Source: Symsagittifera roscoffensis
Lineage: Eukaryota; Xenacoelomorpha; Acoela; Convolutidae
Direction: 5' to 3'
Assembly: GCF_963678635.1 (NCBI RefSeq)
Contig: NW_026970937.1
Coordinates: 54,166-118,165 of the forward strand
Length of the DNA: 64,000 nucleotides
Shown here: positions 11,101 through 23,100 of the stretch, piece after piece
How the letters are laid out: every line of letters starts with the position of its first letter
Position numbering within the stretch: the stretch's first letter is position 1
The notes under the pieces: model-generated
The model's input: only the letters and a program-made list of their open reading frames with translations
Databases searched by the model: none
What the model was told of the DNA's origin: nothing
Translations under genes and position numbers: made by a program

Positions 11101-14100
11101 CTGATTGGGAAGACAAAGGTCAAAGGAAGAGTCCAGTCAGGTGCTGTACTTTTCGGAAATATATATTTTTCGCTTTCAAAAATTTGTTGGTCAGATTATC
11201 GTTCGTCGGCTCATATCTTGTCGGGTTAGACTCACAGCACGTATGTTTCTGAAGTCTTAAGCCTTTTTTGTTATTACTGAGGATAATTTTGGTTCGTTCC
11301 TGTAATATTGAAGGCAATTGAATATCCGGAATTTTTGTGATATATTTTTCTTACTCAAACGAGCGTAGTGTAATAGTATGACTACTTGTGTTCCAACCGA
11401 AGGCAAATAAAAAATGTTAATTTTGTTTCATTTATGCTATTATCACGATATGTAGCATTGGAAATTCTATAGCATTTATTCTATGCGTTGTTGGAGGCCA
11501 TTGTTTGCTGTTCGTTAATCGGCCGTGGTGCAGAGGGATTGACGTGAGGTTTGCAATCTACTTGTTGAAGGTTCAATGCCGCACTTAGCGCTAGGTTTAT
11601 ATCTATATATATTTTTGCCGCCAACCATTGGCATTGTATAAGCATCTAAAGCTGCTTTTTTGGTGGATAGTGTCAGCGAATTTTCAATAGCTTGTGGCGC
11701 AGAGGCGAGAATGTGGCACTCGAAATATTGAGGTCGCATTTCGGCATCCGACACAGCTAGTTTTACTAATTAGAGGTTGATTTCTACTTTTTTAAATTAA
11801 CTTTTCAGAGCTGATTTTTGTCGTTTTCTTGCTTGTGTTGGCGTAGTGCAGCTTCGCCTCTGTGTAAAAACGTAAGATTTGATATCATCTTCCTTCAGTT
11901 TTTTTTTCACCCCTCGACCAGTTGAGTTAGGACCGAGTTGGTTAACTCATAGAGTAATTTCGGATAGGGTACACCGTCTGCTCGTCACGCTATCTTATTT
12001 TCGGCCGGATAGATTCGTGCAACTTCTTAGTCTAATACCGATCCTAATCTTACTCTTATACTATCTAGTCTCAGGTTGTTTAACTAGTCTCTGCTAGGCT
12101 CAATAGATCTAGGGTATACTGGTTTATTGCGGCTGCTGAAGTGCTCGGGAGAGTCCAACTAATTTCTAAGTTAAATTCAAATCTCTCTGGTGCTGAAATT
12201 ACAAGTAACTTCAGCACTTACAAATAAGTGGGTTGTTAGTTAGATGGATCATGATTGGTTAATATTAAATACTTTACATTGGTAAAATATCTAATTTATC
12301 CAATCATAAAATGTAGTTTAGATCAGGTTCCACCCATCCGGGTTTTACAGAGTTTTTTAGAATAGTTCTTCTGCAATTTGAAGGATGGATGATGGACGTT
12401 GGTTTTTGGCGAACATCATTTTCTTCCGTTTCCTCTTTGTTAAAAAAGTTCCAGGAAGCTGGAGTTAGAGACATAAGACGTTGTGTCTTCTAGTGACAAC
12501 GACTAAGTCTTTGCCACAAACTCAAATCTGATTTCAGAATGGTTGGCTATGTCAGGTTTTTCTGTTCTGCGTGGAGAACTTCTTTTGTGTCTGATCTAGT
12601 TTGGGAATGGCGTGGAGATTGTGCGTGGAGGGGATGCCTGGTTACTCGGATCTGTACGTATACTTGAACATCGAGGTGGTCATTGGTCTAGTTCAATGAA
12701 GTCCTTTTCTGCGAAGTCAAGTCGTACTCTAAATCCTTTGAGTTGTGATTGTGAGTGGCATATCGATTGTGGTTGGTCATTCTCTCTCGAGTGTAGTGGG
12801 ATCTTTAGATGTTCGTCCTTGGTGTTGTATTCTGATCTATGTATTGCATAATGTAATTTACATTTTATAAAACATTTATTAGTTTAATATTTTTTAATTA
12901 TGATTTTAGTTAGTTGTTTTCACAAAAGCTTTTTGTTTTAGTTCGGTTATTTTGAAGAGTTACTCACACTTGAGTAGCTCTTATTAAAAATAGAGGTGTG
13001 GTCACAAAGCGTGGATGTAGCGCGGTGGGTTAGGCCGGCTATAGAGCATGCTCAGGACGTCCTTCCTGGTGGGTTAGGCCAGGAGTGGGAGTATGATTTC
13101 ATGCGGTTTTTGTGAGGGGTCCTTTTATGTGACAACGTTTTATGTTGGGTTTGTTGTGGTTTTTCTTATGTCTTGTTGGTTATGTCCTTTTTCCAAAAAG
13201 CAAATTGTTCGTGGTATGGGTTTGTCTTTCGACTTTTTTGTGTTTTATTATTTCTTTCTTAGACTTTATAATAGTCTTCAAAAGAATAAATTATCCAGTT
13301 TTAAACTGGGTTAATCCGGTTTGGGTACCGTTGGTTTCCTTTTCTTAGTCATGCTGTTATTCTATGATTTGTGGTATTTAGTAAGCTGCGTTGGTTAGTT
13401 TTGTTTAGTATATGATTCCTTTCCAACCGGGTTAAAGGAAGGTTTGAAACATGTTATTATATGTTAGAGTTGTTGAGTGTGAAAACTTGAAACTGAAATT
13501 CATTATTTTAAACAATTCTTCGTGGGCGAGCTGTGCGAGTGTGGATAGAATTTCTGTGCGAATGAATGAAAATATCAAAAGGTTAGTACTGCAATTGCAT
13601 TTTATTAATTTACTGCATAGAATTTGGAAATTTACTGCTAGTTATGGGGGAATTTTAAGTTACAAATTTTCATTATAATTAGATTTACTGCTTGTGGGGA
13701 AAATTTTAGAAATGAATTTACTGCATTGGTATTAAATTTATAAATTTATAAGTGTAAGAGATTAATAGAATTTTTGAAATCTGTTTGATGAAATTTGCGA
13801 TTTTTATTTGTCTTTTGTGGTTTTTGTAGGTGATTGTCGGATGAAGGCTAAAAATCTAAAAAAAACATGGATAAAGTATGGTGAGTTTTTTAATATTTCA
13901 ATTAGTTAGTTATATTCATTTAATTCATACTTACCTGTTAGTCGTCGGGGAAAAAACCGTGGGGGAAGATGTCGTGAATTAGTTCTGAAGTTGTTAGTAG
14001 TTTAGCTAAGATGCGGATGATATTTTTAGTCTGAAGCAGTGGCCAAAGCAATTGGAGTGCCTTGATAGTGGTTAGTTCTTCAGTGCCAACTGCAAACTCA

Positions 14101-17100
14101 TAAGGTGTGTTTTGGATTAGATTATATAATTTGTGATTGAATTTAGTGTTGTGGATGAATTCTAAAATTGGGATTTCTATAGGTTGTACAAACTCGTGCG
14201 GGATAAGGAAGGGTCGGGATTCTTCGGCGTTGAAGGTCTTGGTGATGGGACAGAAGATGTACATTTGGGTTATGGGGTCATAATTACGAAGAATACCATG
14301 AAGGTTAGTATCTTTAATGCAATATGTGAAATTTAGGAAAAATGGTGAAGTGTATTTGGAATTAATGAATTGAAAACGATGGTGTGGTTGTCTAGAGGGT
14401 GTGTGTAGGTCAAAGTGATTTTGGATGAAGCGATAATAACTATATGTGTGGGTTTGTTTAGTGCGCAACATAATATCGTGTGAGCAGTGTAAATCTCTTT
14501 CGTGTGGTGCAAGGAAATGAAAGGTTAGTGAAAATATTTGGAAGCGTTCTTTAAAACTTTCGTATGCTTGTGTTTCTGTTAGTGCTTCTGAAATAATGTG
14601 ATCAAACTTTCGGTCGAAGATGTTTAGTGTAAATATATATGGTGTCTTGATGAAAAATTTCTCAGTAATTTGTGGATTAGCGAAGCGATCGTCGTCTAAG
14701 AATTGATCTTGGTTAGCTCTGATGATGTTGTGATCATAGTATTCGAGTGTATATTCGTTAGCTCTAGGTGCAGTGTGTGTTTTTAGTGATTTTTTATATC
14801 CAACGTAAGTAAATTGTCTAGCGGTTAGTGGTGTAGTGAGTCGATATAGCATGTCCGTGTTTCGCTCTATATCGATGTGAGTGTTAGATAAAGGTAAGCA
14901 AAGAGGGTTAGTAAAATGATAATATGAGGTCCAAGAGAGGGTGGGCATTAAAACGTATTCATCTACAAAGTTGCGTGTTTCGTTAGTGTCGTGGGGGGTA
15001 TTTAAGGTGTATTGTGGGAATGAGGGTAAAGTGATGGCTAAAAATTCTTTTGTGTTAGTATGCTTGGGGTGGTTGATGTATTCACGGGCTGTTCCTGGTT
15101 TTGCTGGGAAAGGATGGTTGGGGAACTTTCTTTTAAAAGTGCGGTAAGCTCTATTAGTGTTGAGTGAAGATTCAGTTGATGTGGATGATGGTGCTAATGA
15201 TTCAGTATAATTTGAAGAGGGTGTAGGGGTAGGGGGGTTGGATGAATTTATTGTGGAGGAGATTTGGTTTATGGTTGGGGTATTAAGGTGGTAGGGTTGT
15301 TGTTGAAGGGTAATAAAATTATCTAGCTCTGGGGAGATTCGGGGGGTGTCTGGAGAATGAGATGATTGGTCAGAATGGTATGAGGAGTAGGTTGGGGTAA
15401 CTTGGGAAGCATAAGAGGGTGTGGGAGTGATTGGGTCAGGGTTATTGGATAATATGGGTTGAAAAGGGGGTTGAGAAAAATTAGAAGAGTTATGAAAATT
15501 ATTGGATGGGGATGGTTCTGAGTCGGCAAATTCATCGGGGGTTTCAATATTCGGGTTATTGAGTTGTGAGATGGAATATAAAACTGAGATGTGTGAATTA
15601 GTATCGGAATTCATGCCTGATGTTACATTACTAGATGGAAAATCGGGTGGCGGAAAAGCAAAAAGTGGTATTATTGGGATTGGAGAGGTAAGATTGGTTG
15701 GGTGGGAATTTGATCGGTGTAGTGATCCAAGTTGGCGGCTCATCGTGGGCTAAAAAAATGATTATTTTGAGACTGAAAAGCGGTGGTATGGGGTTGTTCA
15801 ATAATTTGTTCATAAGTATTTTGATCTTGTGACTGGTGTGTCATTATATGTTGGATGGGACTTTGTGATGTGGTGAGTCGAAAATTTGGATTATGTGTGA
15901 TGGCTAAATTTCGAAAATTTCGTGGGACTAGGGATAGTGGATGGTTATTTGGTAGGGGTGGTAATTGTGGTGCCGTTGGCGTTATGTCTACATTGTTATG
16001 TTCTTCGTCGTATGTATTTTGTCGTGTTGCTATTTTTGTGTTATATTCTTTTATTTGTGCGTCTAAAAGAATTTTGTTTATAGATGTAGAAAAGATTCCA
16101 AAAAATCCTGCAAAGAGTATGCGTGCTACGCTTGCTTGTCTGTTTACTTGTGTGTGTATAGCACACGTGTTGTAGATTCCTTTTAAAAGTGAGAAAAGAA
16201 ATCCAATAAAGTTAAACATTGCGTATAAAATAGTCAATTTTTCTAAGATGTAATAGGGCCATCCTAGAAAATCGAGGATCTCATTTTTGAGTGTAACAAA
16301 GCTAAAAATGTTAATTGGTGATATATCTTGGGGACGGTATTTTTCACCGTTTAGATATATATAATCTTTAATGTCTTTAAAATATCCGCTATAGTCTTGC
16401 GTGTAGATATCGGCAAATCCTGCGGTTTCTGCAAGTTTGCGTAAATTTTGGTCTATTGATTGTCTTTGTATAGTGTCCATTTGTGTTAATAATTCTTGGA
16501 ATTGTTGTGTTCTAATGTGATGTTGAATATCTGATTTTGAATAGATTCCTATTGATTGTAAGTCTATATTTGGGTTTCGAGCAATAGCGCGAATGCTTTC
16601 TGGTGAAAATTTTTTGAGTGATTGCATTAATGTGGGATATGGAGTGAGAAGATAATATTTATTTTCATCAGGGTTTAGTTGTACTACATTGTGGCTGTTT
16701 TCTGATCCACATGGGACTGCGGTATCCCAGAAATAGGTTCTTCGTGAAAGTGTATCCACGAAATGTACTTTATTCTTATAAAAGATAGGGATTCTTTTAT
16801 AACATCGTTTATCTTCAAAAACGTATAGTGGTGATACTTTTTTAGTACAAGTATAAAACCATAAGATGTTTCCTTCATAGTCTAAAAAATTTGATCTATT
16901 TCCAGATAATAAGTATCCTGCATAGGGTATTTTTAATACTGCTAGTGCAAGTGATTGTAATATTTGTGTTCGTTCTAATTCGCATAGTTGGTGTAGTGTT
17001 TCTAATTCGGAGAGTGACATTTCTTGAAAAATTCGGCTAATTGTATAATCTAGTTTCATATCTAAATGAATATCATAGTGGATATTACCGAAATATGTAG

Positions 17101-20100
17101 TATTCATTAGTGATAATTCTTGTAAGCGTGTGCTTCTGGTGTCATGGGGTTTTAGATGTCCACCAGGTTGTCCGTTGCTTTTTTCAAAATTAACTGGTAT
17201 ATAGGATGTTCCTTCGTTTAGAGGATGACCTGTGGCATATGGGTCGATTTTTACTTTTCCAGTGGTCATGTCGAATCCTTTTTCGTATTCAACTAATATT
17301 TCAGAGTATTGTGTTCTGTGAAGTGGATTCCTGTATTTACATGCAAGTTCTGTTTCTTGATATATTTGAAAACGTGTCAATTTATTTTCTATATTGTCTA
17401 TGTTTCTAAAATTAGAACTTAGTTTTCGTGATGGATGGACTTGTTCATATGGAATTGATTGTATAAAATATTTTTCGTGAAATTTTATCATACGAGCGTG
17501 TATTTTTGCTACTTGAAATGTTGTACATGTATCTTCGGGGAACCAAACAATTGTTGCTTGTGTTCTCGTTGTAGGGTCGCAATAACCTTGATCATTTTTA
17601 CAAGGTAATCGGATTCCTTGATAGATCATTGTATTATCTGATAAATCTCGTGTTAGTTGTATTTTTTCGAGTTGTATTTTCCAATCAAAAAACATTATTT
17701 CTTGGTATCCTTTATTTTTTGTGTCTGCTTTGCAGTTTGATGGGTCATTTATACCAATGTGTGGTATCCAATGTTTATCGTGTAGGTCATAGGTTAATCG
17801 TCCGTGTGCGCCGTTATACGGGTATTTTTCGTCTAGTTTTATATGTCCTTGGTGTCTTTCAAGTTGTGATTGATGTACAGAGTCTGAAAAAACTTGAAAA
17901 TTAACTAATTTTCTTTGGGAGTTTTTATTTTGTGTGATGTTTAGTCTAAGTAATTCATTTTTACAATCGTCGGGATTGAGATGTAAAAGACGTTCTATAT
18001 TACTTTGATAGAATGATTCATGGTCAAGTCGGTTTTTGTTTCCGTTCGAGACTTGTGAACAATGTACTTTCTTTTCGGAAAATGTTGCTGTGAATTTATA
18101 ACCTGTAACTGTTGTTGCTCGGGCTTTTGAATAGAGTGTTGCTATTACATCTGTGGTTTCTATGGCTTGTGGTTCTGTTTCACATTGTGATACTTGATTT
18201 ATTGCATATTTATGTAGTGTTTTTTGTTCATTTTCTTCACAATCGTAATGTGTTACTAATAAATCTTGTGGTCCTGTACGAGGGGAAGGGTTTATGTTTT
18301 GATTTGAGATTACTAGAAAAAGGAGTTGGAGAAAAATTAATAATTTTAGAATATACATGTGTATGATAATCCTGAGTATGGATTATAAAATGTAATGTAG
18401 CCAATTGTGTTTTTGGTATATCTGTCGTATTTGTATATTACTTCAGTAGTTATAAACGGTGGTGGTAGTGATTGAGCTGTTATGTTAGGTGGATTTAATG
18501 GGTAGGGATGTTGGGTAATATTATTTAACTTAACTGTGATTTCAAACTTTAATTGTAAACTGTTTTGTTGGAGTATTTGAATATTGTGATCACGGATATC
18601 GTTGTGAATATCTTGGCGATATTGTAATCTATTAAGTGCCCAGTTATGAAGGCGGTTACTTTCTTGATGTTGTCCAAATAATGGTGGAGGTGCTGTAAAT
18701 GTATTCCAATCTAGTCTTAAAGGAATATTTATTGATGATTGTTCTCGATATCTGGCGTCGAGATTATTTGGAAAATTTAAGTTAAAAGGTGGTGGTGAAA
18801 TCTGGCTTATTGATGGTGTTGATGGTAGTGATAATGTTTCTGGTAGTGATGAGGATGTTGTTGTATCCGTAGAAATATCTATTGGATTATTGACTAAATT
18901 TAATTCACCTTGTGTAAATGAATGTGTTGTCCAATATGGTAGTCGTGATGCCTGGTTTGGGGGGTTAAAGGGATTTTCACGTATTTGTTCAGATGTTGGT
19001 GTTGAACCTAAGTAATCTGATGGTAGGCTTGAGGTGCTACGTTGTGAAAGAAGCGTAGGGGTTTCTGGTAATATACCAATGGGGTTTTCTGGAGTGTTTT
19101 GTGATGGGGATTGAGGTATATCAAAATGAACTCGTGGAGTTTGAAAATTTCTGTTTCTTCGAGGATGTATAATTTGTCTATTTATTTCGACTGTATTTTG
19201 GTTTTGACTAGGATTTCTTATTCTACTTAGTTCTTGTGGTAGTGTTGGGTATAGGTTATATGTTGGTTCGCTTAGAGGTGCTTGTCGTTGAACTGGTTCT
19301 AGTGGTTCTGATAAACGAGCATGTCGTTCTTCAAAAGTGTATGGATTGTCTTGAAAAGAAATTCGTGTAGATGTTTGAGGATTTTGAGTAGTTGAAGGTG
19401 GTGTTTGGTTATCTTGGGATGATGTCGGTGAAGACTGATTCTGTGACTGTTGGGTAGCAATTTTTGATGGATTTTTGAATTGTTACTTTAGTGGGAAGGT
19501 TTATGTTTATTATAATATTCTTCCAAAAAAAGAATTAGAAGGATTGTTGCTAGGGCAAATGTGAAGATTGCTTTCTTTATACATTTACATATTGTCAAAA
19601 TGAGTGATGATAAGAATGCTATGAAAATTACAAACAATAAAAAAATATCAGTTCTACTGAAAATTGTTCGTATCATTTAGACAAGTTGTATAAATCGTAC
19701 CTGTGGATATAATCAAGGGTTTTGGAAAGTTGGAGGAATAGTTCGAGAATAGTGTAGAAAATTAAAAAAATGTTACAAAAAATGATTAGGATTATTAGAA
19801 AAGATTCAAGTATATCAAAAAGAAATATTATAAAGGTTTCAAGTATTGTAAAAAAATGTTTAAAATTTATGAGTATTTGAGTAACTGATTGAGAGAAGAG
19901 CATTTAAGAAATGATCTCTTGGTCGAATATTTTTTGCTGTTTGAGGCGATTTTCTAGTGTGGTCGGATTATTTATTAGTTTTTTGACAAGTGGGTCGAGT
20001 TTTGTAAAAAATTGTTGGGGGCAATTTTCATGGTGATTGGGAGGTCGTCTTTTTCTTTATTTTTGTTTGTCAAATGATCCGGGGTATGGTGAGATTTTTA

Positions 20101-23100
20101 TACTTTAGGCTAATTAAAATGTTCATTTTGTTACTTTAGGCTAAGTTAACAAATTTGCTTTGGGGGTATTCGTGGTCTGAGTTGGGGAAATATTGTTGAT
20201 CTTTGGGTTATTAGATAAGGGAGGGGTACGGTATTATGGTGATATTTATTTTAGTTGTCAAGTTGGAGTGGTTTGCTTATTTTTGACCTGGAGGTCGTAA
20301 AGTTATAGTTATAGATGTGCCTGGAGTTCTATATGATTCGTCTAATTGGTCTTAGTTTGAGTTAGAGAAAGTGACGGATTGGATGAATCCTATTGGTCTA
20401 TTTTGAACTAGAATTATTACGTACTTGTCAGCATGTTATTTTGAAAAATGTAAATGAAAAATGTTTCGAAGGTTTCAAGATAGTGAAGTATAATGTTAAA
20501 ATTACTTTTGAAATTCCACTTTCTTTAAAATTTTAGATTGGGGGATGAATATTTTATAGTTTTTACGTGGTTGATTTCGGAGTCTTGTTGTTTTTCTATT
20601 TTCTGATTTGTCGATTTGTTCTTGGGGTATTATTTGTTCGGTCATTTTTCTATTTTTTCTTTGTTTTGGGGATTCTTTATGGTTTTGTGTATTGTTTTTG
20701 GTGGTGGTTGGTTTTGTGTTTTGATTTTCGGTGGGGTTATCATTTTGTTCTGTGTTTTTCAGATGTGGTTCATTTTGAATGATTTTTAATCCTGTGAAAG
20801 AATATAATTGAGTTAATTCGCGGAGTGCGTATTCTTTTGGGTAATAAGGTAATAGGTTGTTTCGATGTTGAACGATTTCTTTTTTGTTTGAGTCGGTAAT
20901 TTTATGTGACATCAGTGGGTTTTGCAATTATTTGGTATGGTCCTTTTCGAAGGGGTTGTAATTTTTTAGAAATTCCTTTTTGAGTATTAAAATTAGGTAT
21001 TAAAACAAATGTTCCAATTTTTAATTCGGAGGCTGGTGTAAAACGTGAATTGATTTGTTCATTAATGTTTTGTCTTTGTAATAACTTTTTTGTTATTTTT
21101 TGATAAATTTCATTGTGTTTTTTATCTCTATTTAGAATCCATTCGGTGTGTGTACCGGAGGCTAGTTTAAGAATTTGTGGGTGATGAAAATGATCTTCAT
21201 CGTGTGTATGTAAAGGTAGGTTATAACAAATTGAGTCTTTATTTGGTTGACAATAACCTTGTGCGTTTTTATGAGAATTTGCTGTAAACATTATTGGTTT
21301 GCGTGGCTTTTGGTTAAAAACCATTTCGTATGGTGACATTCCTAAAGTTGTCGTTATTTGTGAATTATATGCTAAGGGAAATAATTTTACATCTGCTGAC
21401 CATTCGGTATATTTTGTATCATTTCCGTTGATGATACATCTAAGATATTCTTGTAATGAACGGTTCATACCTTCGACTAAGCCGTTTGTCCAAGGTGCAT
21501 GAGATGTACGTGGTTTGTGTTTAATGTTATATAAATGACATAGTGTGATAATTTCATTATTTATGAATTCTGTACCGTTGTCTGTAACTAAAATTTCTGG
21601 TAGTCCGAATTTTGCTATCCAGTGTTCATAGAGTGTTGTGTAAGCGTAATAAGCGTTACAATGTGGTACTGGGTTAAGTGCTACATAATGTGTAAATGCG
21701 TCAACAATTACCATAATGTACGAGTTTCCTTCTGATGAGGGTGAAATTGGTCCTTTAGTATCAAATGAGATACGATGGTTAAAGTACAAGCTTTGTCCTT
21801 TAAAATCTTGTTTTTGTGCTATTTGTTTTTGATTTGGGTAAGGTTTATTTAGTTGACATACTATACAATCATTGCATAGTACTTTTATCCAAATTGGTGC
21901 ATTTGGGAAGTAAAAATTTTGTATAAAATTTGAATATGTTTTTTCTGATCCAGAGTGTCCTTTAATATTTTGTGTATGTGAAATATTAAAAGCTATAAGA
22001 ATCATACTTAAAGGGAGACAGGGAACTGTGGATTCATTCAGGTTATACTCTAAAAGGTCTGTATTTTCGTTAATTGTTGTGTTGTTAAATTTGCGAAAGT
22101 ATCGGAGGAGTGTTTTGTTTCCTAGAATGGTTGAATCTGCTTTGACAGGTTTAGTTTTATATTTGTGCCATGATTTTAGTTGTCTAATTATCGGGTCAAG
22201 ATTTTGATATTGTTTCAGTGTTGAAATTGTAATCGTTTCTGTTGGAGGGAGAAAAATGTTCTCAATTTCGAATTTAGATAAGGGTATTGTATCAAGTGGG
22301 TCGTGAAGGTCAAAAACTTGATTTATTGTGTATTTTGAATCATTTGTTTGTGGTCCTGATAAATTTATTTTATCAGTTAAATCTTCTTTTTCAATTAGTG
22401 GAAAATGGTCTTTTTTAGGCGGGTGTTGTTTTGTTCGTTTTTGTTGGGTGTTATTTTTTATCCATTGAGAATATGGGATTGGTTTGAAAGTTGATGTTCC
22501 AAGTAAATCAACTTCATAATGATTATTTTGACAATCTAAATAAAGTGGGAAATGTTGTAAACTATTTATTTGTGATTGTTCAATATCAGTTTTTACTGCA
22601 TATTTGCATTCCAATCGGGGTGATGTTTCGTTTTCTGCAAGGTAGAATTTTATGTTTTTGGGTATTTCAACTGTTGTTTTTCGTGTAAGTAATTCAGGTG
22701 GTGTATTTCGACTTAAGGTGTCTGGTAATGCAAGATTTTTTCCTGCAGTCCAAACTATATGTAAGTTTGGAAATTTCATTAGAATTAGTTGAAATCTGTA
22801 AACTCGGTGGTTTGGGTTAGATTTTTGTGTAAAGAGAAAGATGATTGGTTTATGGTCTGTGAATAAAACTGTGGGGTGTTTTGATCCAAGTATCAGAAAT
22901 TCATATTCTGTCAGTGTATATATTATGGCTGTACATTCTCTCATTAGAGTTGAGAGTCGTAGCTCTGCTTGAGTGAATAATCGAGAATTTGCTGATATGA
23001 GGTTCATTTTATTTGTACCATTATGTGATTGTAATAGTGCTGCACCGATGCCAAAGTTCGAAGCATCGCACATTGCATAAAATGGTTGATTTGAATCTGG

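Larger units (their letters stand above)
9738..11922 (+). other. Left part of intron 2
   Basis: AT-rich intron sequence before the LTR element. Near 10115-10200 it has a piece of dispersed family C ('gagtcgatgaacg', 'ctaatttcgaaaatggaa'). A SINE-like unit lies at 11513-11600, and an 'agcttcgcctctgtgtaaa' motif near 11849 recurs at 37300, 57507 and 59467. I see no gene. Confidence 0.5.

Noticed and set aside
11879..12097. 72-residue open frame in the LTR, repeated in the other LTR
   Set aside because: On the strand opposite to the element's genes, no known fold, and explained by LTR sequence being identical.
14941..18366. Several plus-strand frames across the envelope-like and 601-residue genes
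   Set aside because: Shadow frames rich in Leu, Val, Phe and Cys produced by the T/G-rich antisense strand; the minus-strand ORFs are longer and coupled.
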